Positions 51,363 through 60,524 are shown, numbered from the stretch's first letter. The stretch: DNA of 64,000 bases from Peribacillus glennii (GCF_003429105.1 NZ_QVTD01000005.1:248001-312000), one strand, 5' to 3'. Made by a program: numbers and translations. Notes: generated from the letters alone by a model not told the origin.

Positions 51363-51953
51363 TTATATAGTTTGCTCATAATTGGTTCCAACAAACTTTA
51401 AATTATCAAAATCAACATTTAATGAATTGTACTGTTTTAAGCGTATTTCCACTTCACCAGGTTCGTAAGAAACAATAGGCTTGTTCGCTCTGTTATTCAT
51501 AACAGGTTTATTGATTTTCACATTGACTTCTACATTTCCTGGCTGATAGTCGATTGATACCGAACCATGATGGGGCACCCATCCAACATTATACTCATAA
51601 ATTGGTTTGCTGCCATTTCGTTTCGCCTGATTCGCAATGGCATTGCCTCCGTTTTCAATCTTCATTAGTTCCTCGCCGTCTCGCACTCTTCTTTCAATGC
51701 CTTCCAGCCATTTTTGTTTACCTAACTGTGCCGCCTCCTCGATGCGGCTCCCGATACTCTTTAAATCAACATCCTCTCTTGCCTTTGTCTGATCTATTGT
51801 CAATTTGGATGGGGTTCGGTTAATGGTAAGTTCGGCTTTAGGCTGCTGGATATCAAGTTCAGCTTGCGGCTGCTCGATACTCTGCCTGCCTCGTTTTGTA
51901 CTTATTTCAATTAACGCTGGGCTTGTTTGTAACCTTACTTGAGGAAAATTCAT
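51363..51953 (-). CDS. yviE: DUF6470 protein YviE
   Basis: This 196-aa protein of unknown role opens MNFPQVRLQTSPALIEISTK and has repeated strands of the form PxAELxIxxPxxxL (QAELDIQQPKAELTINRTPS). The C-terminal half has VNVKINKPVMN and similar short strands. It is placed between flgL and fliW as in B. subtilis. The start follows AGAGGGGATG. A terminator after flgL precedes it, so it may be expressed by read-through or from a promoter not seen. Confidence 0.9.
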   Translation of the reverse strand: MNFPQVRLQTSPALIEISTKRGRQSIEQPQAELDIQQPKAELTINRTPSKLTIDQTKAREDVDLKSIGSRIEEAAQLGKQKWLEGIERRVRDGEELMKIENGGNAIANQAKRNGSKPIYEYNVGWVPHHGSVSIDYQPGNVEVNVKINKPVMNNRANKPIVSYEPGEVEIRLKQYNSLNVDFDNLKFVGTNYEQTI

Positions 51954-51980
51954 TTTTCATCCCCTCTATCTCGGAAAATT

Positions 51981-52011
51981 AAAAAAAAAGCCATTTCATT
52001 ATGAAATAGCT
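51981..52011 (-). terminator. Terminator after flgL
   Basis: AGCTATTTCAT, A, ATGAAATGGCT then T9 on the minus strand, directly after the flgL stop. It may reduce expression of yviE-fliW-csrA. Confidence 0.85.
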
Positions 52012-52012
52012 C

Positions 52013-52897
52013 TTATCTTAAAAAGTCTAAAAGGGTCGGCTGTATAATTCTCGAACCTACACTGAGGGCGGCCCGGTGGACACTCTCTTGCAGTGTTAAA
52101 TCGGTAATCACTTTTTCAATTTCTGCATCTTCATTATCGGAAATTATACGTTTGGCCATCACTTCTTGTTGATCGATGCGTGCCTCAAGCATATCCAGGC
52201 GATTATACCTCGCACCAAGTTCCGAACGTTCTGCTGAAAGGATGTCCATTCTATCATCAAGATTAGCCAGTTCCTGATCTAGCATTTCGATTGGTTTTTC
52301 TCCACTAAGTGCATCCTGAATATTTTGCAAGGTAGTAAATAATTCATTGCTAAAAACGTTTGTTGGCATGACATTTGCCTTCAATAGAATGCCACGGGAC
52401 ACTTCTACCTTATAGTCTTTCGTATTAAAATCAGCTGCAAGACTTGGTGGTTCTCCCTCAACTACCGGTGCTTTATCAACATTTGTACCGTTGAAAATAA
52501 ATCTTCCGGAAACATTCGAATTAGCAACGGTAACGATATCCTTCTTTAGCTGGTCTATTTCCATGGCGACCGCTCTCTGGTCATCTGGGGCGAGTGTACC
52601 ATTTTTCCCTTGAACAGTAAGCTCCCTGATTCGGTGGAGAGCATTATTCACCTGTTCAATTCCAGTCTCTGAGTTATCCATCCATAAATAAGCCTCGGAA
52701 AGGTTTCGCTTGTATTGTTCGATTTCGGTCAAATTGGAACGATAATGTATCCCTTTCATAGCTACGACAGGATCATCGGAAGGCTTGGTGATTTTTTTAC
52801 CGGTGGAAAGCTGGTCTTGGTAAATTCCCAATCTGTTATAGCTGTTGCTTAAATTTTTCAAAGAATTCGCTGTAAGCATGCCTTGCGTAATTCGCAT
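52013..52897 (-). CDS. flgL: FlgL, hook-filament junction protein 3
   Basis: This 294-aa protein joins hook and filament. It has a flagellin-like N-terminus, MRITQGMLTANSLKNLSNSY and QLSTGKKITKPSDDP, and a C-terminal helix ending ALSVGSRIIQPTLLDFLR. It follows flgK by 10 bp. It is close to the B. subtilis length (298 aa). Confidence 0.96.
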   Translation of the reverse strand: MRITQGMLTANSLKNLSNSYNRLGIYQDQLSTGKKITKPSDDPVVAMKGIHYRSNLTEIEQYKRNLSEAYLWMDNSETGIEQVNNALHRIRELTVQGKNGTLAPDDQRAVAMEIDQLKKDIVTVANSNVSGRFIFNGTNVDKAPVVEGEPPSLAADFNTKDYKVEVSRGILLKANVMPTNVFSNELFTTLQNIQDALSGEKPIEMLDQELANLDDRMDILSAERSELGARYNRLDMLEARIDQQEVMAKRIISDNEDAEIEKVITDLTLQESVHRAALSVGSRIIQPTLLDFLR

Positions 52898-52907
52898 ATT
52901 TATTTAC

Positions 52908-54482
52908 CTACCTTCCTACCGTGCCCATTCCATTGATGATTTTATCAAGAAGTTCATCCTGTAATGTAATCATACGGGCAGATGCATTGTATGCGTGCTG
53001 GAACTGAATCATATTGGACATCTCTTCATCCAGTGAAACAGAGCTCATTGACATTCTACGGTCTTCAACAGCTTGGCGAAGCACTCCACTGTTGCTGGAC
53101 AAACGAACAGCTTCCTGGGAATCAACGGCCATTCCACCCACAATTACTTCATAATAATTTCTTAAGTTAGAATTCATTTGATTGCCATAAACATACGGTG
53201 TATTAATTACTTCTGCCAATGCCAATACATTGGCGGCATCTCCCATTGTCGGATTCGACACACTTGCGCTGGCAATGTTATCAAGACTTTCCATAATGCT
53301 GTTATCTACTTTTATTCTAGATGCAAAACCGGTTTTATTTCCGAGTGTTATCTGAGAATTCCCGGAGTCAGCAAAAAATGGAGGAGTAGGGTCCGTTGTC
53401 CTTTGATTCATTTGATTCGGTGTGACACCAGCCTTATGCTGATCATTAAACTTAATTGCAAAGGTATAGGCCATGTTATCAAGTTCACTCAGCATATCTG
53501 AATAAATGCCAGTTACCTTATCAATAGTTACCCCGTCTACCTCCTGAGTGTCACTCACATATCCATACGACTCTATAAGGGCTTGAAGCTTCCCTTGTGA
53601 ACCGAGGCCCTTAAAGCCAAAGTTAGTTGTTCCAACGTCAAAGGTCTTTACTGACCCATCTGTACCATCGAAATTGACTTTGATAGGCACAGATGCGTTT
53701 ATTCCAACCAATTGACCGATTGTCGTTCCATTGTCGTTGACCATACTTATGATGGCTTTTCCTTCAGCTATCTCCGACGAATTGCCGCTATTTTTGACAT
53801 AGTCTACTTTAATATTAACCAAGGAAGACAACTGATCTATTAACCGGTCCCTTTCATCGTATAAATCGTTGGGTAAGTACCCATGTGGCTCCACATCACT
53901 TATTTGTGCATTTACTTTATTAATTTGCTCGGTTAACGAGTTAATCTCTTTTTCGGCTACCATTATTTCATTCTTGATATCCTGTCGGACACCCTTTAAT
54001 GCATCTGCCAAATAATTAAACGTTTCTGAAACGCCAACGCCCCTTTGACGTACAACGGATCTTGCTCCTGGATTTTTAGCATTGACGGCAAGGTCCTGCA
54101 GGGATTGCCAAAACATATCCATTGTTTTGGCTAACCCTGAATCAGAAGGTTCATTCATGATTTCTTCAATTTTTTCATAGGATTCTGCCCGCGTCTCCCA
54201 ATATCCCAGCTTATTGTTTTCGCTTCGATATTGTACATCAAGAAAACTTTCCCTAACACGCTGTACTGAACCCGCTTTAACCCCGGTGCCCATCTGACCT
54301 GGCAGCATGGGTGAGTTCATGCCAATGCCCGGATAGGGCTCTGTTTGAACAAAATTTACTCTTTGACGGGTGTATCCGGGTGTATTGGCATTGGCAACAT
54401 TATGCCCGGTAGTATATAAAGCACCTTGCTGCGTAAACATCCCGCGCCGTGCCGTTTCCAGTCCCATAAAGGTTGAACGCAT
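52908..54482 (-). CDS. flgK: FlgK, hook-filament junction protein 1
   Basis: This 524-aa protein has the rod/hook N-terminal motif MRSTFMGLETARRGMFTQQG and ALYTTGHNVANANTPGYTRQ, a central D2 region, and C-terminal NMIQFQHAYNASARMITLQDELLDKIING. It forms the junction zone between hook and FlgL. The order flgM-flgN-flgK-flgL matches B. subtilis. Confidence 0.96.
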   Translation of the reverse strand: MRSTFMGLETARRGMFTQQGALYTTGHNVANANTPGYTRQRVNFVQTEPYPGIGMNSPMLPGQMGTGVKAGSVQRVRESFLDVQYRSENNKLGYWETRAESYEKIEEIMNEPSDSGLAKTMDMFWQSLQDLAVNAKNPGARSVVRQRGVGVSETFNYLADALKGVRQDIKNEIMVAEKEINSLTEQINKVNAQISDVEPHGYLPNDLYDERDRLIDQLSSLVNIKVDYVKNSGNSSEIAEGKAIISMVNDNGTTIGQLVGINASVPIKVNFDGTDGSVKTFDVGTTNFGFKGLGSQGKLQALIESYGYVSDTQEVDGVTIDKVTGIYSDMLSELDNMAYTFAIKFNDQHKAGVTPNQMNQRTTDPTPPFFADSGNSQITLGNKTGFASRIKVDNSIMESLDNIASASVSNPTMGDAANVLALAEVINTPYVYGNQMNSNLRNYYEVIVGGMAVDSQEAVRLSSNSGVLRQAVEDRRMSMSSVSLDEEMSNMIQFQHAYNASARMITLQDELLDKIINGMGTVGR

Positions 54483-54511
54483 GTTGGTTCCTCCGTTCCA
54501 AATATAAATGT

Positions 54512-55000
54512 CTATGCTCTAGAATCAAACATGCTGTTCGAACCTTGCTGCTTTTGATGTGAAGGTTTGTCGTAGTTGAACTGCTGGTTTTGCGGCCGCA
54601 GCATGTCAAGTGTTATGTTTACGAATTGCAGTGATTGGTAGATTAATTGTTGGTTTAGGTGATTTTGTTCTTTTAGTTTCACTGCTTCTTCGATTAGTTC
54701 GTCTTTTAATCTATTTAAAGCTTCAGCTTCTGTTAGTGAAGATAGTTCTATTACTCTGGTTATCGTCGACGGTTCTGCCGGCTGCCCTTTGCTTTGCAAG
54801 AAGGCCGTTACCGCTGATTGTCTTTCTTTTTCCGTCATATCGATTGCTTTTATGTGTTTTTGTTCGTCCACCAGCAGCTGGTTGAGGGCTTCGGTGTCCC
54901 CTAGCTTGACGATTTCTGTTTTTTTGTTCGCCAGTATGTTAAGGCTTTGATGTAGTTTGACCAGCTTTTCCAATGATGCAACAATTTTTTCGGCGGACAT
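54512..55000 (-). CDS. flgN: FlgN, chaperone for FlgK and FlgL
   Basis: This 162-aa helical cytoplasmic protein (SAEKIVASLEKLVKLHQSLN and LSSLTEAEALNRLKDELIEEA) has a C-terminus with NYDKPSHQKQQGSNSMFDSRA, as in YvyG. It should carry the junction proteins to the export gate. The start follows GGGGGTAA. It lies between flgM and flgK. Confidence 0.93.
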   Translation of the reverse strand: MSAEKIVASLEKLVKLHQSLNILANKKTEIVKLGDTEALNQLLVDEQKHIKAIDMTEKERQSAVTAFLQSKGQPAEPSTITRVIELSSLTEAEALNRLKDELIEEAVKLKEQNHLNQQLIYQSLQFVNITLDMLRPQNQQFNYDKPSHQKQQGSNSMFDSRA

Positions 55001-55046
55001 TCCGTTACCCCCTCAGCTGTTTTTGGCGGTTTGGTAAACATGTGTA

Positions 55047-55079
55047 CGGACGGTCACTCAGTGCAAGGAAAACCGTCCG
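55047..55079. terminator. Hairpin between flgM and flgN
   Basis: CGGACGGT and ACCGTCCG form an 8-bp stem. The T run is on the plus strand, not on the flg strand, so it is more likely an mRNA processing or attenuation hairpin than a terminator of flgM. Confidence 0.4.
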
Positions 55080-55087
55080 CTTTTTCT

Positions 55088-55351
55088 CTATTTGTTAAAG
55101 TAAAAATCGATGATGCTTTTGGCTGTCGCGCGCGGATCCACCTTGTATGTGCCGTTCTCAATTTGGACCTTTAACTCTTCTACCCTTGCTTGCCTTTGCT
55201 CCGGGATTTGCGATGAATGCTGGAGATCTTTTGCCTGTGTTGAAATCTCCAATTTGTCAGCCTTCATGCCGGATCCTTTTGTTTTATCTATTTTGTTGTA
55301 TTGGCGATTGTAAGGGTTAACCCCTGAAGAACCAATGTTATTAATTTTCAT
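55088..55351 (-). CDS. flgM: FlgM, anti-sigma-D factor
   Basis: This 87-aa protein binds and holds SigD until hook completion. It opens MKINNIGSSGVNPYNRQYNK, and the C-terminal half has LEISTQAKDLQHSSQIPEQR and VDPRATAKSIIDFYFNK, the SigD-binding helices. The start follows AGAGAGGGC. Upstream is a SigD promoter, giving autoregulation. It is the head of the flgM-flgN-flgK-flgL operon. Confidence 0.95.
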   Translation of the reverse strand: MKINNIGSSGVNPYNRQYNKIDKTKGSGMKADKLEISTQAKDLQHSSQIPEQRQARVEELKVQIENGTYKVDPRATAKSIIDFYFNK

Positions 55352-55396
55352 TTTGCAGCCCTCTCTTTCGACCGAATACTATTCTCCCTGATTATT

Positions 55397-55423
55397 ATAT
55401 CGGTTGTGCGTTCATTTTTTTTA
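55397..55423 (-). promoter_or_regulatory. SigD promoter of flgM
   Basis: On the minus strand TAAA (55423-55420), 15 bp, then ACCGATAT (55404-55397): one mismatch from TAAA-N15-GCCGATAT. Confidence 0.85.
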
Positions 55424-55598
55424 AATGTTAATAAGAGTTTTTGTTGACAAGTTTTTCAAATACGCTGTCGAAGCAGGACTTTTGAAGTGGAAGAGGATTT
55501 AATATCCGGTTTATTATCCGTTAAAAGTCATGAAAAACCGGAGTGTCTCACTAAAGTATTTCCCCATGGGTGGAATTAAAATAAGAATAATGAACTAA

Positions 55599-55632
55599 AA
55601 AATGCTCATCTTTTTTTGCAGATGGGCATTTT
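55599..55632 (-). terminator. Terminator between yvyF and flgM
   Basis: AAAATGCTCATC and GATGGGCATTTT form a 12-bp stem with one G-T pair; both sides carry A or T runs. It closes the comF-yvyF unit. Confidence 0.8.
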
Positions 55633-55639
55633 CCATACA

Positions 55640-55762
55640 TTATGATTTTATTTTTTTCTTTTTGTCTTTTGTTTTACCTTCTGGTTGTCGTACATCAATA
55701 ACGAGCCGGTGTTCTTTTACCACCTTCTGAAGATGGTCGGTACTGCTTTTTAATTCAGTCAA
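55640..55762 (-). CDS. Possible small basic protein between yvyF and flgM
   Basis: A 40-codon frame from TTG 55762 reads MTELKSSTDHLQKVVKEHRL, then VIDVRQPEGKTKDKKKKIKS and stop. It has protein-like composition and a Lys-rich tail. No good ribosome site lies before the TTG; the frame is open about 20 codons further without an ATG. It may be a small gene, or the 3' remnant of a larger one. The terminator lies 8 bp after its stop, which mildly supports expression. The rest of the 55352-55847 gap holds the flgM promoter and this terminator. Confidence 0.3.
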   Translation of the reverse strand: MTELKSSTDHLQKVVKEHRLVIDVRQPEGKTKDKKKKIKS

Positions 55763-55847
55763 AACGCTTAGACTATAGCACCCGTTGTACACACTTGAGA
55801 TGAAGTAAACCCGGCTAATAATCCCCTAAATGCAATTATAACGTTTT

Positions 55848-56258
55848 TCAATCCCGATGCGTAAAATAAGCACCCTTTTTATCCCGTTCTTCTATTTCCC
55901 GACGGCGTGCTTCATCTTGTTCGTGGTGTTTGAGCTCGGACTGGAGGCTGTTCTTGCATTCAGCACACATCCTGCCTTCACGGATGGTTTTGCCACATTT
56001 TTCGCATGGTATTCCTAAATTGGGAAACTGGGTTGTCCTTAGTTTTCCGGTTTTTATGAACTTCAGGATTAAATCCTCTTCAACTCCTGTAGCTTCTACC
56101 ACCTGAGATAGCACGGCAGTCCGGTTTTCCCGCTTCCGGATATACTGATAAACCAATTCAAATTTCTTTTCTTCTTCTTTATAGCAAGCATCGCACACAT
56201 CGCGGAATTTATTTTTGACAAATAGTGCATCACAGCTTGGACAGTTCGATAATTCCAT
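55848..56258 (-). CDS. yvyF: YvyF, flagellar operon zinc protein
   Basis: This 136-aa protein of the YvyF (TIGR03826) family has an N-terminal zinc knuckle CPSCDALFVKNKFRDVCDAC, a helical wHTH-like middle (VEATGVEEDLILKFIKTGKL), a second zinc knuckle CEKCGKTIREGRMCAEC, and a charged tail. Its position between comFC and flgM is conserved. Its role is not established; it may be regulatory. Confidence 0.92.
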   Translation of the reverse strand: MELSNCPSCDALFVKNKFRDVCDACYKEEEKKFELVYQYIRKRENRTAVLSQVVEATGVEEDLILKFIKTGKLRTTQFPNLGIPCEKCGKTIREGRMCAECKNSLQSELKHHEQDEARRREIEERDKKGAYFTHRD

Positions 56259-56355
56259 TACTTCTTCCCCCTATAGCGGAAACTTCTTTTCCTTATGCAT
56301 TTTATATCGAACGTTTGTGAGGGAAAATTTAGGCCTTATGAATATATTTTCAAAG

Positions 56356-57057
56356 TTAACGGGCTAAAGTAAGAGAATATATTTCTTCAGCTCCCGATTG
56401 TTTAAGGATTTTTGCGGCGTGCCTCAGGGTGGAACCGGTTGTGTAGATGTCATCGATGAGAAGAATTTTTTTGCCTTTAATCGTGTCAGGGCCTGTCACC
56501 TTAAATACTTGCGCCAGCCTAATTCGCTCTTCTCTCGATTTTTTGGACTGCTTTTCCGTGTGGGTTCGCAATAACGCGTCGTATGTTTTCAGACCAGCCG
56601 TTTCAGCTAACGCTTTTGCCTGGTTGAAGCCTCGTTCCGCCATGCGCTCATTGCTCAATGGGATAGGAACTATAATATCATGGCTCATGTGCTCTATTTT
56701 TTCTGCCACAAATGATGCAAAGGCTTCGGCCAAAGCGTAATCCCCGCGATATTTAAACTTCGCAATTGTTTCTTTTAAAAAATCGTTGTAATGGAAGAGC
56801 GAAATGTTTGCAGATAAAAATCCTCTCCATTCACTGTCATTTTCCCATCGCACACAATCGAGGCATAGCCCATCCTGTTGATACTTTTCCTCAAGCTCCC
56901 GTGAACACATTTTGCATCTTTCCCCGGAAAGAAACGCCAGCTTCCCTCTACAGTCGCTGCAAATTTTTTCATTATCAGACGACACCCAAATATCTTTCCA
57001 GGAAAAGACAGATTCGACTTCTTCATTACATATGAGGCATTTCTTAATTTTAAACAT
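56356..57057 (-). CDS. comFC: ComFC, competence phosphoribosyltransferase-like protein
   Basis: This 233-aa protein is needed for DNA uptake. The N-terminus holds Cys pairs (CLICNEE, CSDCRGK, CKMCSRE, CLDC) of a zinc domain, and the C-terminus a phosphoribosyltransferase fold with PRPP loop ILLIDDIYTTGSTL. It works with ComFA at the membrane. The start at ATG 57057 overlaps the comFA stop by 8 bp and matches B. subtilis; the longer frame to 57087 is less likely. comFB, which lies between comFA and comFC in B. subtilis, is missing here. Confidence 0.92.
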   Translation of the reverse strand: MFKIKKCLICNEEVESVFSWKDIWVSSDNEKICSDCRGKLAFLSGERCKMCSRELEEKYQQDGLCLDCVRWENDSEWRGFLSANISLFHYNDFLKETIAKFKYRGDYALAEAFASFVAEKIEHMSHDIIVPIPLSNERMAERGFNQAKALAETAGLKTYDALLRTHTEKQSKKSREERIRLAQVFKVTGPDTIKGKKILLIDDIYTTGSTLRHAAKILKQSGAEEIYSLTLAR

Positions 57058-58516
57058 CCAGAAGGCCTCGGTTTCGGGCTTCTTCATTCATGCCCTGGAT
57101 ATGCCTGATGGCCTGTACCATGTCATTGCTTTTTCCATAATGAAAAAAAGTGACCGTTCCAGTTGGATGTTTTGCGCTCCTGCCGACCCGGCCGGCGATT
57201 TGGACAAGCGCACTTTCGCTGAAAACCCCATGTTCCGAGCCGATCACTGCTACATCCAGCTTTGGAATGGTCACACCGCGTTCCAAAATGGTAGTGGTCA
57301 ATAATCCTGGTATCCGCCCCTCTCTGAGCGATGTTACTTTTTCCTTCCGTTTAGCATCCTGGGAGTGGACTGCAAGCAGGCCTCTGTTGAGCTGCTGAAA
57401 TAATGGAAGGGCTTGTTCCATCACTTTAATGCTCGGAAAAAATAATAGAATCGGGGTTTTAGATTTAAGTCGTGTTTCTACCCATTCAGCTATGATGGGA
57501 GGAATGTTTTTGTTCTCTAATTGCTTTTTCCAGTTTCCGCACCAGTGCATAGTTGGAATCGGGATAGGATGCCGGTGGAAGCGAGCCGGGATCGTAACGG
57601 CCTGGAGTTTGCGATTCGCATAGGCTATTTTCATTTTCTTTGAAGGAGTCGCTGTTAACAGGATGGTTGCGGAAGTTTCTTTTTTGGCTTTGTTGACGGC
57701 AAACTGCAGTGATGTGTCCATGGAATAGGGAAAGGCGTCTACCTCGTCAATGATGATGGCATCGAAGGCCTCCTTGAACCGGAAAAGCTGGTGGGTGGTG
57801 GAGACTGTGAGAGGGGCAGGGCGGTGTCTGTCTTCACTGCCGCCATAGAGGGCAGATACCTCGATAAGTGGAAAGGCTTTTTTTAGCCTCGGGGCAAGCT
57901 CCAGGACAACATCGGTGCGCGGCGTTGCAATGCAGAGTCTTTTTCCTGACAAAAGCGCGGCTTCAATTCCTTTGAACAGGACTTCCGTTTTCCCGGCGCC
58001 ACATACTGCCCAGAATAGAAGCTCCTCATTAGTGTGGATGGCGGATGTGACCCGTTCCGAAGCAGCTTTCTGTCCTTCTGACAGAGTTCCTTCCCATACC
58101 AGCACGTTTGCCGGAATGTCGAAGCAGAATTTCGGGCCGCACCATGAATACAATATGGTGCATTCACTGACCCTGCCCATCATGATGCATGCCCGGCAAT
58201 AGGCACACGATTTGCCGCAGCGGCTGCATGGGAATTTATAAAACATGGATGGTTCTTTATTTCCGCAACGCGTGCAATAATAGCGGCCTTCATCCTTTGT
58301 TAGCCCGGGAGTTGAAGAGACGTAGCCATTTTCAACATGGTCATCGAGAACTTTAAAAGGTATCTCTTCAGGAAGCAGAAGACGGCCATAGAGATGCTGC
58401 TGGAGTTCAGGTGAATATTCGAAGGCTGGATTAAGCGGGATGGATTTCTTGGGTGAGGCTATTCTAGCAGGGGAAGCTGACGGAGAAGAGAACATGGAAA
58501 TGAATTTTTGCAACAA
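57050..58516 (-). CDS. comFA: ComFA, DNA-uptake ATPase
   Basis: This 488-aa DEAD-type helicase-like ATPase powers DNA import through ComEC. A zinc site at Cys81, 84, 97 and 100 precedes the motor. Walker A is CGAGKT (172-177), Walker B IIIDEVDAFP, motif III LLTATPSKK, and motif VI QIAGRVGR near 450. The start is TTG 58516 or the TTG just before it; AAAGGAGG lies 9-12 bases upstream. A ComK site is expected from B. subtilis but I did not identify one. Confidence 0.94.
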   Translation of the reverse strand: MLQKFISMFSSPSASPARIASPKKSIPLNPAFEYSPELQQHLYGRLLLPEEIPFKVLDDHVENGYVSSTPGLTKDEGRYYCTRCGNKEPSMFYKFPCSRCGKSCAYCRACIMMGRVSECTILYSWCGPKFCFDIPANVLVWEGTLSEGQKAASERVTSAIHTNEELLFWAVCGAGKTEVLFKGIEAALLSGKRLCIATPRTDVVLELAPRLKKAFPLIEVSALYGGSEDRHRPAPLTVSTTHQLFRFKEAFDAIIIDEVDAFPYSMDTSLQFAVNKAKKETSATILLTATPSKKMKIAYANRKLQAVTIPARFHRHPIPIPTMHWCGNWKKQLENKNIPPIIAEWVETRLKSKTPILLFFPSIKVMEQALPLFQQLNRGLLAVHSQDAKRKEKVTSLREGRIPGLLTTTILERGVTIPKLDVAVIGSEHGVFSESALVQIAGRVGRSAKHPTGTVTFFHYGKSNDMVQAIRHIQGMNEEARNRGLLDV

Positions 58517-58589
58517 AAATGAAGACCTCCTTTGTATTTGTCATTACCAGTATTCGATGTGTTTTTGCTATTTACCTCTATTTCTAATA

Positions 58590-58616
58590 AAAATGTCCCG
58601 CCGGGAGGGCAGGACA
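58590..58616 (-). terminator. Terminator of degV
   Basis: TGTCC(T)GCC and GGC(G)GGACA form an imperfect stem followed by TTTTT on the minus strand. It separates degV from comFA. Confidence 0.7.
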
Positions 58617-58739
58617 TCAATAAGCAAAATTTATGATAGCTAAATGATAGTGATAGTCTAGATAAATCGCCGGGAACTCTTGTTTGCAGCCACATTAAAA
58701 TTGTAGCCAAAGCCTTAATAAACACCGACTTCTACGTAC

Positions 58740-59585
58740 TTATTTCACCTTATACCAACCCAACCCCATCCCGCCTTCTCCAAGATGGGTTCCGATAACA
58801 GGACCGAAATATCCGATGTCAAATTTGACATTAGGCAGCCCAGGTTCAATCTCTGCTTTCCATTGCCGGGCCTCTTCTTCCCGCTTGGCATGGATGATGA
58901 CCGCTTGATACTCGCTTCCATCAGCCGTGGCTTCCGTTAGCAATTCAACGATCCGTTTCATCGCTTTTTTGCGGGTACGAATTTTTTCATAAGGCACGAT
59001 AACCTTATTTTCGAAGTGGAGCAGCGGTTTTACCTGAAGGATGCTCCCGATCAGGGCCTGGGCACTGCTCAGGCGGCCGCCCCTCTGCAGGTTTGTAAGA
59101 TCATCAACCATGAAATAGGCACGCACAGACTTTTTCATTTCATCCAGTCTCGTAAGGATTTCGGAAGGCGGATTGCCGTCCAGTGCCATCTGCGCAGCCT
59201 CAATCGCATAAAACCCCTGTACCATGCAGCTGATTTCTGTATCGTAGGCATGAACTTCGATTCCATCCACCATTTCCCCAGCTGAAACGGCTCCTTGGTA
59301 TGTGCCGCTAATCCCGCTGGATAGATGAATAGAGATGACGGCATCATAATCTTTTGAGAGCTCCTCAAATAACTCCACGAACTGCCCGATCGCGGGCTGC
59401 GACGTAGTGGGGAGCTTGTCCGCCTTTTTAATTTCTTCATAAAAGTCATCAGCGGATAGGTCGATTTCCTCCCTGTACGCTTCCTGGCCAATGATCACAT
59501 TCAGGGGAATCATATGTATATGATACTTTTCGCGGACATCTTTCGGTATATATGCAGTACTATCCGTAACGACTGCCGTTTTCAT
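58740..59585 (-). CDS. degV: DegV family fatty-acid-binding protein
   Basis: This 281-aa protein binds a fatty acid, like FakB, as the substrate carrier for fatty acid kinase. It opens MKTAVVTDSTAYIPKDVREK, then PTTSQPAIGQF and SIHLSSGISGTYQGA near 80-94, with the family Ser that holds the carboxylate, and ends IGTHLGEGGMGLGWYKVK. The position between comFA and degU is that of yviA/degV. The kinase FakA is not in the window. Confidence 0.93.
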   Translation of the reverse strand: MKTAVVTDSTAYIPKDVREKYHIHMIPLNVIIGQEAYREEIDLSADDFYEEIKKADKLPTTSQPAIGQFVELFEELSKDYDAVISIHLSSGISGTYQGAVSAGEMVDGIEVHAYDTEISCMVQGFYAIEAAQMALDGNPPSEILTRLDEMKKSVRAYFMVDDLTNLQRGGRLSSAQALIGSILQVKPLLHFENKVIVPYEKIRTRKKAMKRIVELLTEATADGSEYQAVIIHAKREEEARQWKAEIEPGLPNVKFDIGYFGPVIGTHLGEGGMGLGWYKVK

Positions 59586-59684
59586 AGAATAAAACCATCC
59601 TTATTAATAGATTTCTTCTAAGCAACATATTCAACATTCTATCGGAAAATGCCTTTAAATGCATAAAAAAGAGGTCCGCCGTCG

Positions 59685-59765
59685 CTTTAACGTATTAATG
59701 TGCCGGGGGTCTGACCCCCAATCCGTCACAGTGTTAACGCACCACCGCATCGGGGGACTGGCCCC
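59685..59765. repeat. Dispersed palindromic repeat between degV and degU
   Basis: TTTAACGTATTAATGTGCC, GGGGGTCTGACCCCC, then GTTAACGCACCACCGCATC, GGGGGACTGGCCCC. It is a two-arm copy. Confidence 0.8.
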
Positions 59766-59774
59766 ACAAGACTC

Positions 59775-59825
59775 AAAAAAAGAGAGCCAACCAAAGGGAG
59801 GGTCTCCTCCATTTGCAGGTTCTCT
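59775..59825 (-). terminator. Terminator of degU
   Basis: On the minus strand AGAGAACC and GGTTGGCTCTCT pair imperfectly and are followed by T7. Confidence 0.65.
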
Positions 59826-59840
59826 GTTCTTTAGGTATAT

Positions 59841-60524
59841 TTATTTCACTTCCACCCATCCGTTTTTGATGGCAAGAACAACGGCCTGGGTACGGTCGTT
59901 GACGTTCATTTTTTGGAGAATGTTGCTGACGTGGTTTTTGACGGTTTTTTCGCTGATGTAGAGGGTTTCGCCGATACCGCGGTTGCTTTTTCCGTCTGCG
60001 AGGAGCTGGAGCACTTCGCATTCGCGGCGCGTTAACAGGTGGAGCGGCCTCCTGATTTCGACAGGTAGTGAAGAATCGCCGTCAGCTCTTTCGTCTGATG
60101 CGAGCCTGCGATATTCGCGGACCAGGTTGTGTGTTACCTTTGGATGAAGGTAAGAGCCCCCGTCTGCGACGACCTTTACAGCTTCGATCAGTGCGTCAGC
60201 GTCCATTTCTTTTAGCAGGTAGCCTGAAGCTCCTGTTTTTAGAGCATGCTGGACATAGTTTTCGTCGTCATGGATCGACAGAATAATGACTTTAGTATCC
60301 GGATAGCGGTCTACGAGCATTTTCGTTGCTTCGACACCGTTGATGTTCGGCATGTTGATGTCCATAATGACGACATCCGGGTTATGTTCTTCAACAATGT
60401 CCATTGCCTCGCTTCCGTCATCGCCCTCTGCCACGACTTCGAAAGATGGTTCAAAATCCAAAATCCGCTTAACCCCTTCGCGGAACAATTGATGGTCATC
60501 AATGATAGTGATACTTGTTTTCAA
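59841..60524 (-). CDS. degU: DegU, response regulator
   Basis: This 227-aa NarL/FixJ-type regulator has a receiver domain (1-120) with Asp55 in [18 protein letters not shown] as the phospho site. The C-terminal LuxR HTH (about 163-227) has [40 protein letters not shown]. DegU controls exoenzymes, competence, motility and biofilm. The start is TTG 60524 (AGGGGGG upstream). It forms a two-component pair with degS, 134 bp apart. Confidence 0.96.
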   Translation of the reverse strand: MKTSITIIDDHQLFREGVKRILDFEPSFEVVAEGDDGSEAMDIVEEHNPDVVIMDINMPNINGVEATKMLVDRYPDTKVIILSIHDDENYVQHALKTGASGYLLKEMDADALIEAVKVVADGGSYLHPKVTHNLVREYRRLASDERADGDSSLPVEIRRPLHLLTRRECEVLQLLADGKSNRGIGETLYISEKTVKNHVSNILQKMNVNDRTQAVVLAIKNGWVEVK

